This document shows positions 7,024 through 13,101 of a stretch of DNA of 15,312 nucleotides, piece by piece (position 1 is the first letter of the stretch; the number at the start of each line of letters is the position of its first letter). The position numbers and the translations under genes were made by a program. The stretch lies in assembly GCA_031282665.1 (NCBI GenBank), contig JAITDH010000216.1, positions 1 to 15,312 on the forward strand. The letters run 5' to 3'. The notes beneath the pieces are model-generated. The model did not search any database and was not told the origin of the DNA. It was given only the letters and a program-made list of their open reading frames with translations. This stretch comes from Zoogloeaceae bacterium. Lineage in GTDB: Bacteria > Pseudomonadota > Gammaproteobacteria > Burkholderiales > Rhodocyclaceae.

Positions 7024-7029
7024 ATTATA
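7024..7029 (-). promoter_or_regulatory. Candidate -10 box of ppa
   Basis: Read on the minus strand a perfect TATAAT sits within GTGAATATATAATCGCGCC, just after the stop codon of the upstream gene. It predicts a start about 25 nt before the ppa ATG. No good -35 box is visible at 16-18 nt. The -10 box is followed by a GC-rich discriminator. Confidence 0.4.
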
Positions 7030-7032
7030 TAT

Positions 7033-7719
7033 TCACTTGGCTTCCAGCGGCGCCACGATTCGCCGCGTGAAATCGGCCGGCGCGACATATTGCAGGATTT
7101 CCTTTCCCTTCGCGTCGATGACCACGTCCAGCCCTTTTTCCGGATACAGGTAATGACGCAGGGTTTCGCCCGCCGGAACGATGGCGGCTGGCTCGCCGAA
7201 GCGCTGCCTGACGATTTCCTCGTCGAGGCTGGCGCTGGGAATCAGGGTGATGGCGGCCAGCGGAAAGGTCCTGGCCAACCGGACGTCATCGGGATGCAGG
7301 GTGAATTTCCGGCTGCCGCTGCCCATGTATTCGCCCTTGACGGTGCGTTTCAGCATGGCGACCAGCGTTTCCTCGGGCACCTCGACCGTCAGGATGAGCC
7401 TGCCCTGCACATAGCCGAGGGTAAGCTGGTTGTAATAGCCTTCCAGCGCGGCGTCTTTCGCTTCCCTGTCCGCCGGGACATCCTTGGCGATGATGACGCC
7501 CAGCTCCATCTCCCCGAAACGCGCCTCCGCCTCGGCCAGCGTGCTTTTCCCCGGCGTCAGTCCGAAAACCACGCTCTCGCCCGGAGGATCGATGGCGATG
7601 TCCCAGGGCAGGTTCTCGGCGGACGACGTTTCCACGTCCGGGGAAGAAAAGAAAAGGGGCAGGGTGAAAAGCAGCGCGACCAGCGCCAGGAAGGAAAGGA
7701 AGGCGAACAGATATTTCAT
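7033..7719 (-). CDS. Hypothetical membrane-anchored protein
   Basis: I do not recognise a family. From ATG 7719 the product is 228 residues. Residues about 1-26 (MKYLFAFLSFLALVALLF, then TLPLFFSS) form one strongly hydrophobic segment after a single lysine, suggesting a signal anchor or an uncleaved signal peptide; no lipobox cysteine is seen. The rest is soluble, mixed alpha/beta, and probably periplasmic. Two short related stretches, GLTPGKSTLAEAEARFGE (about 53-70) and SLDEEIVRQRFGEPA (about 165-180), resemble each other and recall small periplasmic domains of the BamE/SmpA kind, but this is only an impression. No catalytic motif is seen. Start: 7719 places the hydrophobic segment at the N-terminus but has no Shine-Dalgarno; an in-frame ATG at 7779 has GGAG 8 nt upstream and would add 20 residues. 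It lies 41 nt upstream of ppa. Confidence 0.75.
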   Translation of the reverse strand: MKYLFAFLSFLALVALLFTLPLFFSSPDVETSSAENLPWDIAIDPPGESVVFGLTPGKSTLAEAEARFGEMELGVIIAKDVPADREAKDAALEGYYNQLTLGYVQGRLILTVEVPEETLVAMLKRTVKGEYMGSGSRKFTLHPDDVRLARTFPLAAITLIPSASLDEEIVRQRFGEPAAIVPAGETLRHYLYPEKGLDVVIDAKGKEILQYVAPADFTRRIVAPLEAK

Positions 7720-7872
7720 CGTCGGGAGAGGAAAGGGAAAGGAGCATCGTACTACAGGCAGGGTGCAGAGGACACCCATTATCCGTTCTCCCTCGCCGCC
7801 GCAAAGGGCACATTCGCTGCACGAATCACATCCCCTTCCGTATTCTTGTCTTGGCTTGCGACGAATCGCGCC

Positions 7873-8012
7873 AGACAGAGGACAGAGCGCGCGCGTTGCG
7901 CGCTTTGTAGTCAGTAGTCAGTGACCGGAGAGTGTGGTTTTCTTCTGATTCCTGATTCCTGATTCCTGATCCCAAAGGCCGCGCCAGCGGCCGCTCTGTC
8001 CTCTGTCCTCTG
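7873..8012 (+). repeat. Dispersed heptamer-based intergenic repeat, copy 3 (best preserved)
   Basis: The copy is bounded by a perfect 15-bp inverted repeat: GACAGAGGACAGAGC (7874-7888) and GCTCTGTCCTCTGTC (7993-8007), the latter extended by another CTCTG. Inside lie AGCGCGC-GCGTT-GCGCGCT (hairpin, 7886-7904), the tandem GTAGTCA, GTAGTCA, GTGACCG (7907-7927), the tandem CTGATTC, CTGATTC, CTGATTC, CTGATCC (7945-7972), and the hairpin GGCCGC-GCCA-GCGGCC (7977-7992). No target-site duplication is obvious. The 333-nt gap 7720-8052 holds this element and no gene. The 133 nt between it and the unknown membrane-anchored gene presumably contain that gene's promoter, which I could not place firmly. Confidence 0.9.
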
Positions 8013-8052
8013 CCCCTGCTAAACTTCGCCCTTTCCTTTAGCCCCGACTGAA

Positions 8053-9180
8053 ATGCCCCATCGCAAATTACAGGTTCCCGCAAGGGGAATGTTGGAAATC
8101 TATGAGAAAAAATTGGCCGAACATGGGTTCCGGGCCGATTCTGCGCAGTGGGCGGCGGCGGAAAGCCTGCAACGTTTATATACGGAACTGCTGCATTTCA
8201 AGGTGGCGCGCAGCAATAGGGTGAAACGTCTGCTGACCCGCCCTGTGCCGCCTCGCGGCATTTATTTCTGGGGCGGGGTAGGGCGGGGGAAAAGTTTCCT
8301 GATGGATTGTTTTTTTGCCGCCGTTCCCTACCGGCGCAAAAAACGCCTTCATTTCCACGCTTTCATGCAACGCATCCACAAGGAATTGGCGCTCCTTGCT
8401 GGCGAAGCGGATCCCATGCTCAAGGCGGCGGAGAAAATCGGAAGGGAAACCCGTCTGCTTTGTTTCGACGAATTCCATGTTTCCGATATTGCCGACGCCA
8501 TGATATTGAAACGCCTGCTGACCGGGCTGAAAAACCAGGGCGTCGTCCTGGTCATGACTTCCAACTATTCGCCCGACGGTCTTTATCCGGATGGGCTGCA
8601 CCGGGAAAGTTTCCTGCCGGCTATCGCGCTCATCAAGGAGCAGATGGAAATCATCGAAGTCGAGGCGGGGGTGGATTATCGCCTGCGGGCGCTGGAACAG
8701 ATGGAGATCTATCATCACCCGGCGGACGAGGCGGCGGAAAGGCGCATGGGCGAATATTTCCACCAGGCGGCGGGGGATGAGGGCAGCGCGGGAGGGGAAA
8801 TCGAAATCCTGGGACGTCCTGTCCCCACCTTGCGGCAAAGTCGCGATAAATCCGTGCTCTGGTTTTCTTTCGCCGCGCTTTGCGATGGCCCGCGTTCGCA
8901 AAACGACTATCTGGAAATCGCCGGATTTTGTCATACCGTGCTCCTTTCCGGCGTGCCTGTCATGACGCGTCGCCAATCCGCCGAAGCCCGCCGTTTTACC
9001 TGGCTGGTCGATGTCTTTTACGAGCACCGGATCAAGCTTATTATCACGGCGGCTTGCGAAGCGGAAAAACTTTATACCGAAGGCGTGCAAGCGGGGGAAT
9101 TTTCCCGCACGGTGAGCCGCCTGGCGGAAATGCGTTCGCACGAATATCTCGCCATGCCAATCATTGGACGCGATGTTTAA
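8053..9180 (+). CDS. zapE: ZapE/AFG1-family ATPase, cell division protein
   Basis: The product is 375 residues (E. coli ZapE, 375). The family are AAA-like P-loop ATPases; in E. coli ZapE associates with the Z-ring and modulates FtsZ polymer stability, and the mitochondrial relative AFG1/LACE1 works in protein quality control. Walker A is GGVGRGKS (74-81), with the family-specific RGIYFWGGVGRGKSFLMD around it. Walker B is LLCFDE (135-140) followed by FHVSDIADA. Sensor 1 is VVLVMTSNYSPDGLY. The C-terminal RFTWLVDVFYEHRIKLIITA is also typical. Start uncertain: ATG 8053 has no ribosome site, whereas in-frame ATG 8089 (MLEIYEKKL) is preceded by AAGGGG and fits the usual family N-terminus as well. 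It stands alone, 121 nt before the H-NS-like gene, which has its own promoter. Codons here end in A or T more often than in the genes after 10352. Confidence 0.93.
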   Translation: MPHRKLQVPARGMLEIYEKKLAEHGFRADSAQWAAAESLQRLYTELLHFKVARSNRVKRLLTRPVPPRGIYFWGGVGRGKSFLMDCFFAAVPYRRKKRLHFHAFMQRIHKELALLAGEADPMLKAAEKIGRETRLLCFDEFHVSDIADAMILKRLLTGLKNQGVVLVMTSNYSPDGLYPDGLHRESFLPAIALIKEQMEIIEVEAGVDYRLRALEQMEIYHHPADEAAERRMGEYFHQAAGDEGSAGGEIEILGRPVPTLRQSRDKSVLWFSFAALCDGPRSQNDYLEIAGFCHTVLLSGVPVMTRRQSAEARRFTWLVDVFYEHRIKLIITAACEAEKLYTEGVQAGEFSRTVSRLAEMRSHEYLAMPIIGRDV

Positions 9181-9234
9181 TCCAGGCGGCGGTTCGTTTC
9201 CTCCACTTTCAATTGCGCCCATTGCAAAAAAATC

Positions 9235-9263
9235 TTGTCAAATATTTCATGATTTTATAAAAT
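9235..9263 (+). promoter_or_regulatory. Sigma-70-type promoter of the hns-surE-pcm-nlpD-rpoS operon
   Basis: TTGTCA (9235-9240), a 17-nt spacer and TAAAAT (9258-9263) in a locally AT-rich stretch predict transcription from about 9270 and a leader of about 32 nt. A perfect 14-bp palindrome, GATTTTATAAAATC (9251-9264), covers the -10 box and could be a regulator site or simple AT-rich coincidence. It is the clearest promoter before rpoS; separate internal promoters in nlpD, known in other bacteria, could not be placed. Confidence 0.65.
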
Positions 9264-9301
9264 CGTCAGACGTTTTTTTTCATTGGCTATAAGGAGCTGT
9301 C

Positions 9302-9607
9302 ATGGATATTTCCAAACTTTCCCTGGTTGAACTGAAGGAACTGGAACGCCAGATTCCGCGTGAGATTCGTCGTCAGGCGACGGAAAAAAAGGCGGATGTT
9401 CGCCGCAAACTGGAGCAATTGGCCAAGGAGCAGGGTTTCACGCTTGCCGAAGTCGTTGCGGAAGGCGGCCGCGCCCGCGGTAGTGTCGGCATCAAATATC
9501 GTCATCCGCAACAATCCGACCTGACCTGGTCGGGACGCGGACGCAAACCCCGGTGGGTGGAAACCTGGCTGTCCAATGGCGGCGCTCTCGCGCAGTTGGA
9601 AGTCTGA
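9302..9607 (+). CDS. H-NS family nucleoid-associated protein (Bph3/HvrA type)
   Basis: The product is 101 residues. The N-terminal half (about 3-45) is charged and helical, suitable for the coiled-coil oligomerisation region. The C-terminal DNA-binding signature is [21 protein letters not shown] (65-85), with the AT-hook-like core SGRGRKP that enters the minor groove of AT-rich DNA. Proteins of this class silence AT-rich genes and shape the nucleoid. The start at 9302 has AAGGAG 5 nt upstream (9291-9296), the best ribosome site in the operon. surE starts 7 nt after the stop, so the two genes are surely co-transcribed. Betaproteobacterial genomes often carry several paralogues of this family. 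Its place at the head of a surE-rpoS operon suggests it is expressed together with sigma-S, but that is inference. Confidence 0.9.
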   Translation: MDISKLSLVELKELERQIPREIRRQATEKKADVRRKLEQLAKEQGFTLAEVVAEGGRARGSVGIKYRHPQQSDLTWSGRGRKPRWVETWLSNGGALAQLEV

Positions 9608-9614
9608 GGCTTCC

Positions 9615-10355
9615 ATGCATATTCTCCTGAGCAATGATGATGGTTATCTTGCGCCCGGTATCATCTGTCTGGCGCATGCCTTGCAAGGCTTGGGAGAAAT
9701 CACCGTGGTGGCGCCGGAGCGCAATCGTTCCGGCGCCAGCAATTCCCTGACCCTGGATCGGCCCGTTTCCCTGAAACAGGCGGAAAACGGGTTTTTTTAT
9801 GTGAATGGCACGCCGACCGATTGCGTTCACCTGGCGGTGACGGGCATGCTGGAAAAATTGCCGGATATCGTCGTTTCCGGTATCAACCAGGGGCCGAACA
9901 TGGGGGACGACACCCTCTATTCCGGCACGGTGGCGGCGGCCACGGAAGCCTATTTGCTGGGTATTCCCGCCTTGGCGATTTCGCTCGCGGGTTATGATTC
10001 GCGCAATTTCTCCTCGGCCGGGAAAATCGCTCGGCAATTGGTGGAGCGTTTCATTGCCTCGCCGCCTTCCGAGGCGACGCTTTTGAACGTCAATGTGCCG
10101 GATGTCGCCTATGAAGAATTGTCCGGTTTCAAGGCGACCCGCCTGGGAAAACGCCACAAGGCGGAATCCGTCATCAAGATCGTTTCTCCCCGGCATGAAA
10201 CCATGTATTGGGTGGGCGCCGCCGGGCCGGCGCAGGATGCGGGAGAAGGGACGGATTTCCACGCGGTGACGGAGAATTTCGTTTCCGTCACGCCGTTGCA
10301 GATCGACCTGACGCACCAGCAACAGCTTCACTCCATTCGTTCCTGGCTGGCATGA
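9615..10355 (+). CDS. surE: 5'/3'-nucleotidase, survival protein SurE
   Basis: The product is 246 residues (E. coli SurE, 253). It is a metal-dependent nucleoside monophosphate phosphatase, also active on short polyphosphates, important for stationary-phase survival. Metal ligands are D8 and D9 (LLSNDDGY), S39 ([10 protein letters not shown]) and N91 ([12 protein letters not shown]). The strand order and the second loop [13 protein letters not shown] match the family. Start: ATG 9615 has GAGG 5 nt upstream (overlapping the stop of the H-NS gene) and places NDDG at the family's usual position. The in-frame ATG at 9576 lies inside the H-NS gene and is rejected. The stop overlaps the pcm start (ATGA). 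Confidence 0.97.
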   Translation: MHILLSNDDGYLAPGIICLAHALQGLGEITVVAPERNRSGASNSLTLDRPVSLKQAENGFFYVNGTPTDCVHLAVTGMLEKLPDIVVSGINQGPNMGDDTLYSGTVAAATEAYLLGIPALAISLAGYDSRNFSSAGKIARQLVERFIASPPSEATLLNVNVPDVAYEELSGFKATRLGKRHKAESVIKIVSPRHETMYWVGAAGPAQDAGEGTDFHAVTENFVSVTPLQIDLTHQQQLHSIRSWLA

Positions 10356-11026
10356 GCGATCAGATGATTTCGGGGATCGGCATGACCTCCCGGCGCACGC
10401 GGGGGCGGCTGATCGAACGCCTGCGGCAGCAGGGAATCCGGGATGAAATCGTGTTGTCCGCGATGAACACGATTCCGCGCCATATCTTCGTCGCCCCGGC
10501 GCTCTCCCATCTCGCCTATGAAAACACGGCGCTGCCGATCGGCTTCAAGCAGACCATTTCGCAGCCCTACATCGTGGCGCGCATGATCGAGCTGCTCCAG
10601 GAAGGCCGCGCGAGTCCGGGGCGAACGCTGGAGATCGGCACCGGTTGCGGCTACCAGACGGCCGTCCTGGGGACGCTGACGCGCGAACTCTTTTCCGTCG
10701 AACGCATCGCGCCGCTCCTGGAGAAGGCGCGCAACAATCTTGCCCAACTGCCGGCGCTGCGCCATGTCCGCCTGCGTCATGGCGACGGCAACGCGGGTTT
10801 GCCCGAAAACGCGCCTTTCGACAGCATCATCGTCTCCGCCGCCGCGCCAGGCGTGCCGCCCGAACTTTGCGCGCAACTCGCGCCCGGTGGCATATTGGTC
10901 TTGCCAGTAGGGGAGAGTGAACAGTATCTTTACCGAATCCGGCGAACGGAAAGAGGCTTCGAGGAAAAAATGCTGGAAGCCGTTCGTTTCGTTCCCTTGG
11001 AAAAAGGACTCTTGAAAGGGGCATGA
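10352..11026 (+). CDS. pcm: Protein-L-isoaspartate O-methyltransferase
   Basis: The product is 224 residues (E. coli Pcm, 208), slightly longer at the N-terminus. It methylates L-isoaspartyl residues of aged proteins with S-adenosylmethionine so that they can revert to normal aspartate; this is a cytoplasmic repair function of resting cells. Visible motifs: the family-specific [12 protein letters not shown] (67-78), SAM motif [12 protein letters not shown] (93-103), FSVERI downstream of it, the [13 protein letters not shown] segment, and [26 protein letters not shown] near the C-terminus. The ATG overlaps the surE stop by 4 nt, implying translational coupling. A further ATG at 10364 is possible. 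The stop overlaps the first possible nlpD ATG. Confidence 0.96.
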   Translation: MSDQMISGIGMTSRRTRGRLIERLRQQGIRDEIVLSAMNTIPRHIFVAPALSHLAYENTALPIGFKQTISQPYIVARMIELLQEGRASPGRTLEIGTGCGYQTAVLGTLTRELFSVERIAPLLEKARNNLAQLPALRHVRLRHGDGNAGLPENAPFDSIIVSAAAPGVPPELCAQLAPGGILVLPVGESEQYLYRIRRTERGFEEKMLEAVRFVPLEKGLLKGA

Positions 11027-11028
11027 CC

Positions 11029-11988
11029 ATGATGCGCAAATCTTATTTCCGCCGTTTCCGCTGGACGGCGCTGGCGGCGGCACTGCTGCTCGGCGCCTGC
11101 GCCAGCCAGACGCCCGCCCCGGTCATCGAGCATTCCAGCAACATACAGTTTGTCGGTCCCGGCTACCACATCGTCAAGAAGGGGGAGACGCTCTACGGCA
11201 TCGCGCTGGAACACGGGCAGGATTACCGCGATGTCGCCGGCTGGAACTACCTGACCGATCCCAACCATATCATCATCGGGCAAAGCCTGCGGGTATGGCC
11301 GCCGGGCGCGACCTCGGCGGCGGGCAGTGAAGTGGCGAGCGCCGCGCCGGTCAGCACCGGCGCGGTCGTCGAACAAAGGGGCCTGGAAGGAACGCCGTCC
11401 GCCTGGTCGGAGACAAGCAACACCAGCACCCTGAAGCGGGAACCGCGCGGCAACCGGGAGCCGTATTCCGACGCCCGCCATGCCGCCCTGGAGAAGAATC
11501 CTCCCCAGATGGTGGCAACGGCCGCCGTGCCGTCTGTCGCGGCCGCTTCCGCCACTGAAACCCGGACCACCACTCCCGTTCCGGCCACTGCGGCAGCCAC
11601 CACTGCCGCCGCCGGCAAAAATATGGGCGGCATCCTCTGGTCCTGGCCGGCCAATGGCAAGGTCATCGGCAATTTCGCCCAGAACAAGGGGCTGGAAATC
11701 GGCGGCAAGGCGGGCGACCCGGTGCTGGCCGCCGCCGATGGACGGGTCGTCTATACCGGCAACAGCCTGCGCGGCTACGGCAACCTGGTCATCATCAAGC
11801 ACAATTCGACCTACCTGACCGCCTACGCCCACAACCAGAAAATCCTCGTCAAGGAAGGGCAGACCGTGCAGCGCGGCACGAAAATCGCCGAAATGGGGAA
11901 TACCGACAGCGACGTGGTCAAGCTGCACTTCGAAGTGCGCAACCAGGGAAATCCGGTCGAGCCGCTCAACTACCTGCCGAAAAAATGA
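11029..11988 (+). CDS. nlpD: Lipoprotein NlpD, LysM plus degenerate M23 (LytM) domain, amidase activator
   Basis: The product is 319 residues. In E. coli, NlpD activates the amidase AmiC to split septal peptidoglycan in daughter-cell separation. The signal peptide ends in a lipobox with C24 (LLLGAC). A LysM peptidoglycan-binding domain lies at about 45-91 (YHIVKKGETLYGIA). A low-complexity Ala/Thr-rich linker follows (about 155-200), then the M23 fold at about 205-318. The zinc ligands are changed: the HxGxD pattern reads N219-K-G-L-E223, and the first His of HxH is K298. The domain is therefore expected to be catalytically dead, as in NlpD/EnvC activators. Start: AAGGGG (11016-11021) is 7 nt from ATG 11029 and only 1 nt from ATG 11023, so 11029 is preferred; 11023 overlaps the pcm stop. 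Confidence 0.95.
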   Translation: MMRKSYFRRFRWTALAAALLLGACASQTPAPVIEHSSNIQFVGPGYHIVKKGETLYGIALEHGQDYRDVAGWNYLTDPNHIIIGQSLRVWPPGATSAAGSEVASAAPVSTGAVVEQRGLEGTPSAWSETSNTSTLKREPRGNREPYSDARHAALEKNPPQMVATAAVPSVAAASATETRTTTPVPATAAATTAAAGKNMGGILWSWPANGKVIGNFAQNKGLEIGGKAGDPVLAAADGRVVYTGNSLRGYGNLVIIKHNSTYLTAYAHNQKILVKEGQTVQRGTKIAEMGNTDSDVVKLHFEVRNQGNPVEPLNYLPKK

Positions 11989-11994
11989 GCCGCC

Positions 11995-13032
11995 ATGAGC
12001 CAACGCAAGTCCCGTGGGAAAAAGAACCTCCCGGAAAAGGAAGACCTCGCCCTGGCGCAGGAAAACGATCCCGGGCGGGAGAATGAGGAAAGCGAAGAAG
12101 GCGAAGAGAGCGAGGAACACGAAGAAAGCGGGATATTCGCCTCGCAGGACGCGCCGCTCGACCTGGAAGGCGCGGAGCGGGAAGAAAACGGCGAAGTCGA
12201 TTTCCTGGAAGACGTCACACGGATCTACTTGAACCAGATCGGCGCCAAGCCCCTCCTGACGCAACAGGAGGAACTGGCCCTTGCGCGCAGGGCGAAGGCC
12301 GGCGATTTCGCCGCCCGGCAGACCATGATCGAGCGCAACCTGCGCCTGGTCGTCAATATCGCCAAGCATTACCTGCACCGCGGCATCCCGCTTCTCGACC
12401 TGGTGGAAGAAGGCAATCTTGGCCTGATCCACGCGCTTGAAAAATACGATCCGGAGCGCGGCTTTCGCTTCTCCACCTATGCGACATGGTGGGTGCGGCA
12501 GGCCATCGAGCGCGGCATCATGAATCAGGGCCGCGTCATCCGCCTGCCGGTGCATGTCCTGAAGGAAATCAACATGGTGCTGCGCGCCATGCGCCACCTG
12601 GAACCGGAAAACTCGCGCGAGCGCACGATCGAGCAGGTCTCCCTCCTGCTCGACAAGCCGACGGACGAAATACGCCGCATCCTGCGCCTCAACGAACACA
12701 TCGCCTCGCTGGATGTCCCGCTGGAAATCGACCCGAACCACACCGTCGGGGAATTCATCGTCGACGAAGCCCGCGAAAATCCGGAATCCGCGCTGGAAAG
12801 CAGGGAAATCCGGCAGATGGTGCAAGACTGGCTCGGCTACCTGAGCGAGCGGCAGCGCACCATCGTCGAACGCCGCTACGGCCTGAACGGGCGCGAACCC
12901 GAAACGCTCGACACCATTGCCGCCGACCTTTCCCTGACTCGCGAGCGGGTGCGCCAGATCCAGATGGAAAGCCTGCAATACCTGCGCCGCCTCCTGAAGC
13001 GCGACGGGCTGACCTGGGACAATGTCCTGTAA
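11995..13032 (+). CDS. rpoS: RNA polymerase sigma factor RpoS (sigma-S)
   Basis: The product is 345 residues (E. coli, 330). It is the master sigma factor of stationary phase and general stress. Residues 1-68 are highly charged, with a run rich in E and S (about 30-45) that replaces the usual region 1.1. Region 1.2 starts at about 70 ([11 protein letters not shown]). Region 2 is at about 111-180 ([29 protein letters not shown]). Region 3.0 [12 protein letters not shown] carries K190, equivalent to the K173 that in E. coli RpoS reads the -13C. Region 4 is at about 283-335 with the [22 protein letters not shown]. The end [12 protein letters not shown] aligns with the RpoS rather than the RpoD C-terminus. 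The gene is 6 nt after nlpD with a poor Shine-Dalgarno, so translational coupling is likely. A separate rpoS promoter inside nlpD was not identified. Confidence 0.96.
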   Translation: MSQRKSRGKKNLPEKEDLALAQENDPGRENEESEEGEESEEHEESGIFASQDAPLDLEGAEREENGEVDFLEDVTRIYLNQIGAKPLLTQQEELALARRAKAGDFAARQTMIERNLRLVVNIAKHYLHRGIPLLDLVEEGNLGLIHALEKYDPERGFRFSTYATWWVRQAIERGIMNQGRVIRLPVHVLKEINMVLRAMRHLEPENSRERTIEQVSLLLDKPTDEIRRILRLNEHIASLDVPLEIDPNHTVGEFIVDEARENPESALESREIRQMVQDWLGYLSERQRTIVERRYGLNGREPETLDTIAADLSLTRERVRQIQMESLQYLRRLLKRDGLTWDNVL

Positions 13033-13087
13033 TTTTGTAACCCGCCCGGCAAAAAAGTGCATAATCGCCCTGTCACTTTATCCATTC

Positions 13088-13093
13088 TATAAT
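13088..13093 (+). promoter_or_regulatory. Candidate -10 box of relA
   Basis: A perfect TATAAT, preceded by C (13087) as at sigma-S promoters, ends 8 nt before the relA ATG at 13102. It would start transcription at or near the ATG. No -35 box is seen at the right distance. A second, weaker -10-like CATAAT lies upstream at 13060-13065 and could give a leader of about 30 nt. Confidence 0.4.
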
Positions 13094-13101
13094 CCTCTCC
13101 C

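Noticed and set aside
9576..9614. Upstream ATG for surE inside the H-NS gene
   Set aside because: The 13 extra residues do not fit SurE, whose metal-binding NDDG should lie about 7 residues from the start; ATG 9615 has GAGG upstream.
10930..13062. Long minus-strand open frame antisense to nlpD and rpoS
   Set aside because: Both sense genes show complete family motifs; the antisense peptide has no recognisable domain or ribosome site. The same holds for the antisense frames over zapE, surE, pcm and relA.
13070..13075. CTGTCA as a -35 box for the relA TATAAT at 13088
   Set aside because: The spacer would be 12 nt, too short for sigma-70 or sigma-S promoters.
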